From the NCBI RefSeq assembly GCF_027497195.1, contig NZ_CP114905.1, positions 2,170,001 through 2,234,000 on the forward strand: a stretch of 64,000 nucleotides of DNA. Direction: 5' to 3'. Both the position numbers and the translations under genes were made by a program. Under the pieces are notes generated by a model that saw only the letters and a list, made by a program, of their open reading frames with translations, was not told the origin of the DNA and did not search any database. This DNA is from Streptomyces sp. WMMC500 (lineage in GTDB: Bacteria; Actinomycetota; Actinomycetes; Streptomycetales; Streptomycetaceae). Below, piece by piece: positions 48,533 to 57,984 of this stretch (positions are counted from its first letter, which is position 1; each line of letters begins with the position of its first letter).

Positions 48533-48897
48533 GGATCGACTCCCCCAGTTCCTCGACGCAGGTGTCCCGGCGGGACACGAGCCCCCACTATGCCGGTGCC
48601 GTTGTGGACGGCCGCACCGGGCCCCGCGGTTCCACCGCGCCCAAGGATCTTGGCTGCGGGCCGTGTTCCGGCGGCGGCGGCGTCGTTGGTAGGGCGGGGG
48701 ATGCGGACCCGTATCCGGTGCGAGGGGGTGGGGCTGTGCCCGCGGTTCGCGAAGCGGTCGTGTACGCGCGCGTCTGCCGTACGCGCCGTTCCGCCCGGCG
48801 CGCCCCCGGCATCCGGACCGTCGTCCCCCGCTCCCGGCCGCGCCGCGCGGCCCGGGGGCGCTCGTCCCGTACGCGACCCATCCCGAGGTGCACGTCT
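48533..48897. other. Divergent region protease / siderophore synthetase
   Basis: A 365-bp gap. It holds the GTGTCCCGGCGGGACAC palindrome, a CATAGT hexamer (minus strand, near 48590) that may be the protease -10, and a GC-rich body with no convincing reading frame. I looked for an iron box before the siderophore gene and found none. Confidence 0.6.
48562..48578. repeat. 17-bp perfect palindrome before the protease gene
   Basis: GTGTCCC-GGC-GGGACAC, exactly symmetrical with 7-bp arms. It lies 30-46 bp upstream of the protease ATG. It is either an operator or a hairpin in the 5' leader. Confidence 0.7.
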
Positions 48898-50856
48898 GTG
48901 AACGCGAAGCCCGCCGGCGACGAACTCCCCGCCGGCAGCGGCCGGCCCCCGGTGCGCCGGCGGCTGGCCCGGCTCATCGAGCCCGCCGTCCCCCGCCAGT
49001 ACCGGCGGGGCGCCGAGGGCGGCGGGGCGCGGCCCGAGCCCGACCCGCTGGAGCACCCGGACGCCGGGGCCGCCGCCGACGCGGCCGCCGCCGAGAACCT
49101 GCTGCGCTGCTGGGCGCGGGAACAGGGCCTTACGGAGCCGGAGAGCGGGACGCTGCGGCTGCTGCTGCCCGCCAGCGGGGCGTGCCTGCGCGTCCCGGTG
49201 CGGTACTGGTCGGCGGCGGGCTGGCACCGCTTCGGGCGGCCCGTGCTGCACGGCGCCCCCAAGGACGCGCCGCCGGTGGACGCCGTGACGCTGGCGGCGC
49301 TGCTGGGCCGGGAGGCGGCGTACGCGGCCGAACGGGCCGCCGGCGCCGGCGTCGCGCGCGCACGTACCGCGCCCGGGCCTTCCGACGGCTCCGCCGACCT
49401 CGTCGGCCGGGTCGCCGACTCCGTACGCCACACCGCGGTGTTCCTCGCCGCCCGCCGCGCCGGCTCGCCGCCCGCGACCGCGGACCCGTTCCTGACCGGC
49501 GAGCAGTCCCTGCTCCTCGGCCACCCCCTGCACCCGACGCCCAAGAGCCGCGAGGGGCTCTCGGAGGCCGAGGTCCGGCGCTACTCGCCCGAGTTGCGCG
49601 GCAGTTTCCCGCTGCACTGGCTGGCCGTCCACGACAGCGTCCTCGCCGGCGACTCGGCGTGGACCGAGCGCGGCAAGGGCGTGCCCGCGCGCAAGCTGGC
49701 CGCCCGGCTGGCGGGTCCCGGGCTGCAGGTGCCGCCGGGCTGCACACCGCTGCCGGTGCATCCCTGGCAGGCCCGCGAGGTCCGCGAACGCCCCGACGCC
49801 GCCGCGCTGTTCGACGCCGGTCTGCTGCGGGACCTCGGCCCGCACGGCGATCCCTGGCACCCGACCGCGTCGGTGCGGACGCTGTACCGCCCCGGCGCGC
49901 CCGCGATGCTGAAGCTCTCCCTCGGCGTACGGATCACCAACTCCCGCCGCGAGAACCTCCGCAAGGAGCTGCACCGCGGCACCGAGGTGCACCGCCTGCT
50001 GCGCTCCGGCCTCGGCAAGGAGTGGCAGGCCTCGTTCCCCGGCGGCTTCCCGGGCGCGCCGGGCTTCGACGTCGTACGGGATCCGGCGTGGCTGGCCGTC
50101 GACACCCCGGCCGGCGAGCCCGTCGCGGGCCTGGACGCGGTCGTACGGCACCAGCCGTTCGCGGCGCAGGACGACGCGGTGTGCATCGCGGCGCTGACGT
50201 CCCCGGTGCCGCGGTCCCCGAAGGGCACGATGCGCTCGCGTCTCCAGGAGGTCGTCGAGCAGTTGGCCGACCGCACGGGGCAGGGGACGGCGGCGGTGGC
50301 CGCGGAGTGGTTCCTGCGCTACCTGGAGGTGGTCGTGCGGCCCGTGACGTGGCTGGACGCCGAGGCGGGCGTGGCCCTCGAGGCGCACCAGCAGAACACC
50401 GTGCTGCTCCTCGACACCGACGGCTGGCCGGCCGGCGGCCGGTACCGGGACAACCAGGGGTACTACTTCCGCGAGTCCCGCCGCGCCGACCTGGAGCGCC
50501 GGCTGCCGGGCCTGGGTGGCGCCAGCGACACGTTCGTCCCGGACGACGTGGCCGACGAGCGCTTCGCGTACTACGTGGGCGTCAACAACGTCCTCGGCCT
50601 CGTCGGCGCCTTCGGCGCCGCGGGGCTGGTCGACGAGCGCGTGCTGCTCGCGGCGTTCCGCCGCTTCCTGGAGCAGTCCGCGGCGGGCGGCGGCCCCGGC
50701 CGGGGCCGCTGCGCGCTGGCGGAGCAACTGCTGAGCGGCACGACGCTGCGCTGCAAGGCGAACCTGCTGACCCGGGTGCACGGCCTGGACGAGCTGGTCG
50801 GTCCGGTGGACACGCAGTCCGTGTACGTCAGCGTCCCCAATCCGCTGATCTCCTGA
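48898..50856 (+). CDS. IucA/IucC-family NIS siderophore synthetase 1
   Basis: A 652-residue NRPS-independent siderophore synthetase. The N-terminal 60 residues are variable. The core has LLLGHPLHPTPKSREGL (nucleotide-binding motif of the family), PLPVHPWQAREV and VRITNSRRENLRKEL; the C-terminal FhuF-like part contains EAHQQNTVLLLDTDGW and AYYVGVNNVLGLVGAFGAAG. It adenylates a carboxylate (usually citrate) and couples it to an amine or alcohol. GTG at 48898 has GAGGTG 7-8 nt upstream; upstream in-frame codons give a non-protein-like sequence. It is the first gene of a three-gene cassette. Confidence 0.9.
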   Translation: MNAKPAGDELPAGSGRPPVRRRLARLIEPAVPRQYRRGAEGGGARPEPDPLEHPDAGAAADAAAAENLLRCWAREQGLTEPESGTLRLLLPASGACLRVPVRYWSAAGWHRFGRPVLHGAPKDAPPVDAVTLAALLGREAAYAAERAAGAGVARARTAPGPSDGSADLVGRVADSVRHTAVFLAARRAGSPPATADPFLTGEQSLLLGHPLHPTPKSREGLSEAEVRRYSPELRGSFPLHWLAVHDSVLAGDSAWTERGKGVPARKLAARLAGPGLQVPPGCTPLPVHPWQAREVRERPDAAALFDAGLLRDLGPHGDPWHPTASVRTLYRPGAPAMLKLSLGVRITNSRRENLRKELHRGTEVHRLLRSGLGKEWQASFPGGFPGAPGFDVVRDPAWLAVDTPAGEPVAGLDAVVRHQPFAAQDDAVCIAALTSPVPRSPKGTMRSRLQEVVEQLADRTGQGTAAVAAEWFLRYLEVVVRPVTWLDAEAGVALEAHQQNTVLLLDTDGWPAGGRYRDNQGYYFRESRRADLERRLPGLGGASDTFVPDDVADERFAYYVGVNNVLGLVGAFGAAGLVDERVLLAAFRRFLEQSAAGGGPGRGRCALAEQLLSGTTLRCKANLLTRVHGLDELVGPVDTQSVYVSVPNPLIS

Positions 50857-50929
50857 CCTTCCGGCCTCGTGACCTCCTGACCGCACCCTCGACTCCCTTC
50901 CGTCCGACGAGAACGAGAAGAGGCGCCCC

Positions 50930-51679
50930 GTGCCACCCGATCCCCCGCCCCCTACCAGGCCCCCGGAGCTGCTCCCCGACGACACCATCGACTTCGGCGT
51001 CGACCTCGCCCGGATCCTCGGGGACCCTGCCCGGTCCCCCGTGCCGTACGACATCTGCTGCTGGACGCCCGCGGGCACGCCGGCCGGTCCGTTCCGGCTG
51101 GAGCCCGTCGACCCGGCCGGGCCCGAGCGTGACCTGCGACTGCTGCACCGCTGGATGAACGACCCGTCCGTGGCCGCCTTCTGGAAGCTCGCCGGGCCCG
51201 TGGAGGTCACCGCGCGGCACGTGCGCGCGCAGCTCGAAGCGGGACACAGCGTGCCCTGCTTCGGTGTGCTGGGCGGCGAGCGGATGAGCTACTGGGAGGT
51301 CTACCGCGCCGACCGCGACCCCCTCGCGCGGCACTACCGCGCGCGCCCCCACGACACGGGTGTCCACCTGCTCCTGGGCGGCGGCGCCGACCGCGGCCGG
51401 GGGCTCGGCTCCCTGCTGATCCGCGCGGTCAGCGACCTCGTGTTCGACAACGAAGCGTCGTGCGCGCGGGTGCTAGCGGAGCCGGACGTGCACAACGTGC
51501 CGTCGGTCGCCGCCTTTCTGAACGCCGGTTTCCACTTCCAGGAGGAGCTGGCCCTTCCCGACAAGCGGGCGGCCCTGATGGTCCGTGAGCGCGCGTCGCG
51601 CGACGGCGGCGCCGGTCCCGTGCCGCCGCCGGACCCGCCCGCGAGCCCACCGGGGCCGCCGCGGCCCCATCTGCCGTAG
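50930..51679 (+). CDS. Siderophore N-acyltransferase (GNAT, IucB/MbtK-like)
   Basis: A 249-residue GNAT. The conserved siderophore-acyltransferase motifs LLHRWMNDPSVAAFWKLAG (about 64-82), GERMSYWEVYRADRDPLARH and GVHLLLGGGADRGRGLGSLL (acetyl-CoA loop) are visible, followed by LAEPDVHNVPSVAAFLNAGF. Such enzymes acylate the N-hydroxy amine of lysine or a diamine. It is placed between the two synthetases with AGAAGAGG before its GTG. The C-terminus is a Pro/Gly tail. No hydroxylase or decarboxylase gene is near, so substrates come from elsewhere. Confidence 0.9.
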   Translation: MPPDPPPPTRPPELLPDDTIDFGVDLARILGDPARSPVPYDICCWTPAGTPAGPFRLEPVDPAGPERDLRLLHRWMNDPSVAAFWKLAGPVEVTARHVRAQLEAGHSVPCFGVLGGERMSYWEVYRADRDPLARHYRARPHDTGVHLLLGGGADRGRGLGSLLIRAVSDLVFDNEASCARVLAEPDVHNVPSVAAFLNAGFHFQEELALPDKRAALMVRERASRDGGAGPVPPPDPPASPPGPPRPHLP

Positions 51680-51700
51680 GACGGAGAGGAGCCAACGCCC

Positions 51701-53500
51701 TTGTCCGACGCCGCGCACACCACCCACCAGACCGACTGGGACCTGGCCGCCAGCAGACTGCTGGCCAAGATGCTGGGCGAGTTCGCCTACGAGGGCATAG
51801 TCACCCCGGAGGCCGACCCGGAGCCCGGATCCGGCCCCGGCCCCGCGACCCACGGCGGACGCCCCTACCGCCTCCCCGTCGCCGACGGCGTGACGTACCG
51901 CTTCACCGCTCGCCGCGGTCCGTACGGCCACTGGCGCGTCGACCCCGGCTCCCTGGCCCCGGACGGCGACCCGCTGCGCTTCCTGGCCCGCGCCCACGAC
52001 GGCCTCCTGCGGCTGGCCGGCGACACCACCGGCCACCTCATCCGCGAGCTGACCGCCACCCTCGCCGCCGACGTCCGCCTCGCCCGCGGCGCACCGTCCG
52101 CCGCCCGCCTCGCCGACCTCGGCTACGCCGAACTGGAGGGCCACCAGACCGGCCACCCGTGGCTGGTCGCCAACAAGGGACGCATCGGCTTCTCCGCCGC
52201 CGACGCCGCCGCGTACGCCCCGGAGGCCCGCGTCCCGCGGCGGCTGCCGTGGCTGGCCGTGCATAGCTCGCTCGCCGAGTACCGCGGGGTGCCCGCCCTC
52301 GCCCGCCCGGAGGAGCTGTACGCGCAGGAGCTGTGCGCCCCCACGCGCGCGGTGTTCGCCGGCGCGGTCACCGCGGCCGGCCGCGACCCGGACGACTACC
52401 TGTGGCTGCCGGTGCACCCGTGGCAGTGGGACGAGACCGTCGCCACGCTCTACGCGCCGCAGGTCGCCGCCGGGCTCGTGATCCCGCTGCCGGCGGACGA
52501 AGGACCGGCCGACATGTGGCTGCCCCAGCAGTCGGTGCGTACGTTCCTCAATCTCAGCCGTCCGCGGGCGCGTTCCGTGAAGCTGCCGCTGTCCGTGCTC
52601 AACACCCTGGTCTGGCGCGGCCTGCCCACGGAGCGCACCCTCGCGGCCCCCGCCGTCACCCGCTGGGTGCACGGCCTGCGCGACGGCGACCCGTTCCTCG
52701 CCGGGGAGACGCGCGTCGTGCTGCTCGGCGAGACGGCGAGCGTGACCGTGCGGCATCCGCTCTACGACTCCCTGCCGGCCGTCCCGTACCAGTACCGGGA
52801 ACTGCTGGGCTGCATCTGGCGGGAGCCCATCGGCCCGCTGCTCGACCCCGGGGAGCGGGCCAGGACGCTGGCGGCCCTGCTGTGGACCGACGCCGGCGGG
52901 CGTTCGCTGACCGCCGAGCTGGTACGCCGCTCCGGGCTCGCGCCCAGGCTGTGGCTGGCGCGGCTCTTCGCCGCCCTGCTGCCGCCGCTGCTGCACTTCC
53001 TGTACCGCTACGGGACCGTCTTCTCGCCGCACGGCGAGAACGCCGTCGTGGTCTTCGACGGCGCGGACGTGCCGGTGCGGCTGGCGGTGAAGGACTTCGT
53101 CGACGACGTCAACGTCAGCGCCAAGCCGCTGCCGGAGCACGCCGGGATGCCGGGAGACGTACGCCGCACGCTGCTGACCGAACCGCCCGAGTTCCTGCCG
53201 CAGTTCATCCATTCCGGCCTGTTCGTCGGCGTGTTCCGCTACCTGGCACCGCTGTGCGCGGACGAACTCGGCGTGCCGGAGGCGGAGTTCTTCGGCCTCG
53301 TACGGGCCGAGATCCTGCGCTACCAGCGGCGGTTCCCGGAGCTTGCGGAGCGCTTCGCGCTCTTCGACCTGCTGGCGCCGCGCATCGACCGGCTCTGCCT
53401 GAACCGCAACCGGCTCTACCTCGACGGCTACCGCGACCGGGCCGAGCGCCCGCACGCCGCCGTCGACGGCACCGTACCCAACCCCCTTCACTCGACGTGA
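51701..53500 (+). CDS. IucA/IucC-family NIS siderophore synthetase 2
   Basis: A 599-residue second NIS synthetase. Core motifs are LEGHQTGHPWLVANKGRIGF, WLPVHPWQWDETVATLYAPQ, MWLPQQSVRTFLNLSRPRAR and the C-terminal YGTVFSPHGENAVVVFDG and LAVKDFVDDVNVSAKPLPEH. It would complete the siderophore after the first synthetase. TTG at 51701 is supported by GGAGAGGAGCC upstream. It begins 21 bp after the GNAT stop codon, so the three genes are one operon. Confidence 0.9.
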   Translation: MSDAAHTTHQTDWDLAASRLLAKMLGEFAYEGIVTPEADPEPGSGPGPATHGGRPYRLPVADGVTYRFTARRGPYGHWRVDPGSLAPDGDPLRFLARAHDGLLRLAGDTTGHLIRELTATLAADVRLARGAPSAARLADLGYAELEGHQTGHPWLVANKGRIGFSAADAAAYAPEARVPRRLPWLAVHSSLAEYRGVPALARPEELYAQELCAPTRAVFAGAVTAAGRDPDDYLWLPVHPWQWDETVATLYAPQVAAGLVIPLPADEGPADMWLPQQSVRTFLNLSRPRARSVKLPLSVLNTLVWRGLPTERTLAAPAVTRWVHGLRDGDPFLAGETRVVLLGETASVTVRHPLYDSLPAVPYQYRELLGCIWREPIGPLLDPGERARTLAALLWTDAGGRSLTAELVRRSGLAPRLWLARLFAALLPPLLHFLYRYGTVFSPHGENAVVVFDGADVPVRLAVKDFVDDVNVSAKPLPEHAGMPGDVRRTLLTEPPEFLPQFIHSGLFVGVFRYLAPLCADELGVPEAEFFGLVRAEILRYQRRFPELAERFALFDLLAPRIDRLCLNRNRLYLDGYRDRAERPHAAVDGTVPNPLHST

Positions 53501-53540
53501 CGGCCGTCACTGTCAGTGCCGCCCCTTAGGGTGGCGTGCC

Positions 53541-55631
53541 ATGGCAGACCAGAACCTCCTCGCGCCCGACGACGGCGCCGGCACGCCCGCGCACGACGCC
53601 CCGGGCGGCCCCGAGGGCCCGGAGGGCCCGGACGACAGCGGTGACCGCGGCGAGCTGCGCGAGCTGCTCCATGCGGCCGTGGCCGCCGTCGGCGGCCACG
53701 AGCGGGAGGGTCAGGTGGCGATGGCCGAGGCGGTCGCGGCGGCGATCGCGGACGGCTCGCACCTGCTGGCGCAGGCCGGGACGGGGACGGGCAAGTCGCT
53801 GGGCTATCTGGTGCCGGCGCTCGCGCACGGCGAGCGCGTCGTGATCGCGACGGCGACGCTGGCGCTGCAGCGGCAGCTCGTCGAGCGCGATCTGCCGCGC
53901 ACGGTGGAGGCGCTGCACCCGCGGCTGCGCCGGCGCCCCGAGTTCGCGACGCTGAAGGGCCGGTCGAACTACCTGTGCCTGCACCGGGTGCACGAGGGCG
54001 TGCCGCAGGACGACCCGGACCTGGGCGCCGGGCTCTTCGACCCGTTCGAGAGCGCGTCGTCGCAGCCGTCGAGCAAGCTCGGCCAGGATCTGCTGCGGCT
54101 GCGCGACTGGGCGGACGAGACGGAGAGCGGCGACCGGGACTCGCTGACGCCGGGGGTCTCCGACCGCGCCTGGTCGCAGGTGTCGGTGTCGGCCCGGGAG
54201 TGCCTGAGCGCGGCGCGCTGCGCGTACGGTCCCGAGTGCTTCGCGGAGGCGGCGCGGGAGCGGGCGAAGCTGGCGGACGTGGTGGTCACGAACCACGCAC
54301 TGCTGGCCATCGACGCCCTGGAGGGCGCCCCGGTGCTGCCGTCGCACGAGGTGCTGATCGTCGACGAGGCGCACGAGCTGGTCTCCCGCGTCACCGGCGT
54401 GGCCACCGGGGAGCTGACGCCGGGGCGGGTCAACCGCGCGGTGCGGCTGTCCGCGAAGCTGGTCAACGAGAAGGCGGCGGACGCGCTGCAGACGGCGGCG
54501 GAGAGCTTCGAGCGGCTGATGGAGCTGGCGCTGCCGGGCCGGCTGGAGCCCGTTCCGGAGGACCTGGGGTACGCGCTGCTGGCGCTGCGGGACGCCTCGC
54601 GCACGGTCATCTCCGCGCTGGGCACGACGCGCGACTCCTCGGTGCAGGACGAGGACGTGGTGCGCCGCCTCGCGCTGGCCTCGGTGGAGAACGTGCAGGA
54701 GGTCGCCGAGCGGATCACGCAGGGCTCGGAGTTCGACGTGGTGTGGTTCGAGCGGCACGACCGGTTCGGGGCGTCGCTGCGGGTGGCGCCGCTGTCGGTG
54801 TCGGGGCTGGTGCGCGAGAAGGTGTTCAGCGACCGTTCGGTGACACTCACCTCGGCGACGCTCAAGCTGGGCGGCGACTTCGCGGGGATCGGCGCCTCGC
54901 TGGGGCTGCCGCCGGAGGGCGGCGGCGAGGAGGGCGCCCCGGTCTGGAAGGGCCTCGACGTCGGCTCCCCCTTCGAGTACCGCAAGCAGGGCATCCTGTA
55001 CGTCGCCCGGCATCTGGAGCGGCCCGGCCGGGACGGCACGCGCAAGGACATGCTCGACGAGCTTGCGGAGCTGGTGGAGGCGGCCGGCGGGCGCACGCTG
55101 GGGCTGTTCTCCTCGAAGCGGGCGGCCGAGGCGGCGGCCACGGAGCTGCGCGGCCGGCTCGACGTCCCGGTGCTGCTGCAGGGCGAGGAGACGCTCGGCG
55201 AGCTGATCAAGCGCTTCGCGGCGGACGAGCCGACGTGCCTGTTCGGCAGTCTGTCGCTGTGGCAGGGCGTCGATGTGCCGGGTGCCGGCTGCCAGTTGGT
55301 GGTGATGGACCGCATCCCCTTCCCACGGCCCGACGACCCGCTGGCCACCGCGCGCCAGGAGGCGGTGGAGAAGGCCGGCGGCAACGGCTTCATGGCGGTC
55401 GCGGCGACGCACGCGGCGCTGCTCATGGCGCAGGGCGCCGGCCGGCTCGTCCGCGCCACGGGTGACCGCGGTGTCGTCGCCGTGCTCGATCCGCGGCTGG
55501 CGACGGCCCGTTACGGCAGCTATCTGCGCGCGTCCATGCCCGACTTCTGGTATACGACCGACCGCAACCAGGTACGTCGTTCGCTGGCCGCGATCGACGC
55601 GGCGGCACGGTCGGATCGCTCGAATGGGTGA
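53541..55631 (+). CDS. DinG/XPD-like ATP-dependent DNA helicase
   Basis: A 696-residue superfamily 2 helicase. Walker A is AGTGTGKSLGYLVPAL, the DEAH motif is IVDEAHELVSR, and motif VI lies in AQGAGRLVRATGDRGVVAVL. Four cysteines (NYLCL, ARECLSAARC, GPECF) form the iron-sulphur cluster of this family. It is probably a 5'-3' helicase that resolves R-loops or G-quadruplexes. ATG at 53541 is preceded by TAGGGT at 8 nt and no ribosome-binding site, so the transcript is likely leaderless. It follows the siderophore operon by 40 bp, but the promoter suggests independence. Confidence 0.92.
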   Translation: MADQNLLAPDDGAGTPAHDAPGGPEGPEGPDDSGDRGELRELLHAAVAAVGGHEREGQVAMAEAVAAAIADGSHLLAQAGTGTGKSLGYLVPALAHGERVVIATATLALQRQLVERDLPRTVEALHPRLRRRPEFATLKGRSNYLCLHRVHEGVPQDDPDLGAGLFDPFESASSQPSSKLGQDLLRLRDWADETESGDRDSLTPGVSDRAWSQVSVSARECLSAARCAYGPECFAEAARERAKLADVVVTNHALLAIDALEGAPVLPSHEVLIVDEAHELVSRVTGVATGELTPGRVNRAVRLSAKLVNEKAADALQTAAESFERLMELALPGRLEPVPEDLGYALLALRDASRTVISALGTTRDSSVQDEDVVRRLALASVENVQEVAERITQGSEFDVVWFERHDRFGASLRVAPLSVSGLVREKVFSDRSVTLTSATLKLGGDFAGIGASLGLPPEGGGEEGAPVWKGLDVGSPFEYRKQGILYVARHLERPGRDGTRKDMLDELAELVEAAGGRTLGLFSSKRAAEAAATELRGRLDVPVLLQGEETLGELIKRFAADEPTCLFGSLSLWQGVDVPGAGCQLVVMDRIPFPRPDDPLATARQEAVEKAGGNGFMAVAATHAALLMAQGAGRLVRATGDRGVVAVLDPRLATARYGSYLRASMPDFWYTTDRNQVRRSLAAIDAAARSDRSNG

Positions 55632-55728
55632 TCTGGACCACGCTGAGCGAGAGGCGCCCGGCGCTGCGTGATGGGCTCGGTAGCATCAAGTACCGGCACG
55701 GGAGCCGGTGAGCTGCCGGAGGTGCCGA

Positions 55729-57927
55729 TTGAGCGCAGGGGTCCACAGTCCGGGCAATCCGGCGGGCGGCGCCCGCCGACGCGGCAGGGCCCGCCTCGAT
55801 CTCCGTCGGCTGGGCCGCGTGGCTCTGCTGGGCGGCGCCTCGTCGCGCGACGGCCTGCCGCACGCCCTGGAGCATGTGGCCAAGGCGCACCGCGGGTTCT
55901 ATCCCGACGCCGACATTCCCACGCTGCGTACGGCGTACCTGCTCGCCGAGGACGCGCACCGGGGCCAGACGCGCAAGAGCGGTGACCCGTACATCACCCA
56001 TCCGCTGGCCGTCACCCTGATCCTCGCCGAACTCGGCGCGGAGACCACGACGTTGACGGCGTCGCTGCTGCACGACACCGTCGAGGACACCGAGGTGACG
56101 CTCGACCAGGTGCGGGCGGGCTTCGGCGAGGAGGTGGCGTACCTCGTCGACGGAGTCACCAAGCTGGAGAAGGTCGACTACGGCGCCGCCGCCGAGCCCG
56201 AGACGTTCCGCAAGATGCTGGTGGCCACCGGCAGCGACGTCCGGGTGATGTCGATCAAGCTCGCGGACCGGCTGCACAACATGCGCACGCTGGGCGTGAT
56301 GCGCCGGGAGAAGCAGGTGCGCATCGCGCGGGTGACGCACGACGTGCTGATCCCGCTGGCCGAGCGGCTCGGCGTGCAGGCGATCAAGACCGAGCTGGAG
56401 GACCTGGTCTTCGCCGTCCTGCACCCCGAGGACTACGCGCGCAGCCGGGAGTTGCTGCTCGCGAACGCCGGGCGGCCGGACCCGCTGGAGGAGACCGCGG
56501 CCGAGATGCGCGAGGTCCTGCACGCCGCGGGCATCACCGCGGAGGTGGCCATCCGGCCGCGGCACGTCGTCTCGGTGCACCGGGTGCTGAAGAAGCGCGG
56601 CGAGCTGCGCGGGACGGACTTCGGCCGGCTGCTGGTGCTGGTGCCGGAGGCGGCCGACTGCTACGCGGTGCTGGGCGAGTTGCACACGTGTTTCAAGCCC
56701 GTGCCCGCGGAGTTCAAGGACTTCATCGCCGTACCGAAGTTCAACCTCTACCAGTCGCTGCACACGGCCGTCGCCGACCAGCGCGGGTACGTCGTCGAGA
56801 CGCTGGTACGCAGCCGGCAGATGCACCGCGTCGCCGAGGCCGGCGTGGTGGCCCTGGCCAGCCCGCTGGCACGGCCCGCGGCCGGTCAGGTGGGCGACTG
56901 GCTGAAGCGGCTGCTGGAGTGGCAGCGCGCCACGCCCGACCCCGACGCCTTCTGGTCCGCCTTACGCGAGGACCTCGCCCCCGATCAGGAGATCACGGTC
57001 TTCTGCGACCCGGGCGGGCCGCTGGTGCTGCCCGCGGGGGCCAGTTGTGTGGACGCGGCGTACGCGCGCCACGGGGAGACGGCGCACACGCTGGTGGGCG
57101 CGCGCGTCAACGGACGGCTCGCCGGCCTCGGGACGCGGCTGCGTGACGGTGACACGCTGACGCTGCTGCTGGCGCCGGAGGCGTCGGGGCCCGCGCCGGA
57201 GTGGCTGGACCACGCGCAGACGCCGGCGGCGCGGATCGCCATCACGCGCTGGCTGGCGGACCACCCGGCGGCCCGGATCGCGGACGCGGCGCTCCCCCTC
57301 CCGGCCGACTACGCCCCGGCAGCCGCGGTCGCGACGGCGCTGCCCGGTTCCCCCGCGGACGACGTCACGGCGGACGTCACGGCGGGCGCCCCCGCCGTCC
57401 TACCGGCTGAGGGCGTGCCGCGCGCCGCCGAGCCCGCCGTCGCCGAGCTGCCGGACGCCGCGCTCCGCCTCGCCCGTTGCTGTACGCCCGTGCCCCCCGA
57501 CGCCGTCACCGGCTTCGTCGTCCGCGGCGGCGCCGTCGCCGTGCACCGGGCGCAGTGCGCCTCCGTGGCCCGCATGGCCGCCGCCGGCCGCCGCGAACTG
57601 CGCGTCCACTGGCGTACGGGCGAGGGCGCACCCCCCGCCGACCTGCGGGTGACGCTCAAGGCGGAGGCGTTCGTACGGGCCCACCTGCTCGCCGACCTCA
57701 CCGAGGCCATCGCCGCCGAGGGCGTCGCCATCGTCGCCGCCGACGTCGAGCCGCCGCGCCAGCAGCGGGTACGGCACACGTACACGCTCCTGCTCCCCGA
57801 CCCGGCGGGGCTGCCGGGCCTGATGCGGGCGATGCGCCGGGTGCCCGGGGTGTACGACGTCTCCCGCGCCCAGCACCCCCCGGGCGCGGACCGGCAGGCG
57901 CCCGGCGTGCGGGCCCGCACTCGTTAG
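55729..57927 (+). CDS. rshA: RelA/SpoT-homologue (ppGpp synthetase/hydrolase), TTA codon
   Basis: A 732-residue RSH protein. The HD hydrolase domain has AHRGQTRKSGDPYITHPLAV, TLTASLLHDTVEDTE and SIKLADRLHNMRTLG. The synthetase domain has RPRHVVSVHRVLKKRGELRG and EFKDFIAVPKFNLYQSLHTA; the usual RxKD reads EFKD. A TGS domain (ITVFCDPGGPLVLPAGASCV), a zinc/RIS segment with RCCTPVPPDAVTGFV, and an ACT domain follow. It controls (p)ppGpp and so antibiotic production. Leu412 is TTA (56962-56964), making it bldA-dependent. TTG at 55729 follows GGAGG; an upstream GTG (55708) is poorer. rshA is the name I recall from S. coelicolor. Confidence 0.92.
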   Translation: MSAGVHSPGNPAGGARRRGRARLDLRRLGRVALLGGASSRDGLPHALEHVAKAHRGFYPDADIPTLRTAYLLAEDAHRGQTRKSGDPYITHPLAVTLILAELGAETTTLTASLLHDTVEDTEVTLDQVRAGFGEEVAYLVDGVTKLEKVDYGAAAEPETFRKMLVATGSDVRVMSIKLADRLHNMRTLGVMRREKQVRIARVTHDVLIPLAERLGVQAIKTELEDLVFAVLHPEDYARSRELLLANAGRPDPLEETAAEMREVLHAAGITAEVAIRPRHVVSVHRVLKKRGELRGTDFGRLLVLVPEAADCYAVLGELHTCFKPVPAEFKDFIAVPKFNLYQSLHTAVADQRGYVVETLVRSRQMHRVAEAGVVALASPLARPAAGQVGDWLKRLLEWQRATPDPDAFWSALREDLAPDQEITVFCDPGGPLVLPAGASCVDAAYARHGETAHTLVGARVNGRLAGLGTRLRDGDTLTLLLAPEASGPAPEWLDHAQTPAARIAITRWLADHPAARIADAALPLPADYAPAAAVATALPGSPADDVTADVTAGAPAVLPAEGVPRAAEPAVAELPDAALRLARCCTPVPPDAVTGFVVRGGAVAVHRAQCASVARMAAAGRRELRVHWRTGEGAPPADLRVTLKAEAFVRAHLLADLTEAIAAEGVAIVAADVEPPRQQRVRHTYTLLLPDPAGLPGLMRAMRRVPGVYDVSRAQHPPGADRQAPGVRARTR

Positions 57928-57984
57928 AGTGCACCGCTGCCGCGTCGGCGGGGCGCGGCGTCCGCCCGCTGATAGCGGTAGCGC

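Noticed and set aside
48533..48897. Iron box before the siderophore cassette
   Set aside because: No TTAGGTTAGGC-like sequence on either strand in this gap, nor in the gap at 50857-50929.
47348..48901. Plus-strand open frame opposite the lipoprotein protease
   Set aside because: Antisense shadow; the minus strand has the signal peptide and full catalytic triad.
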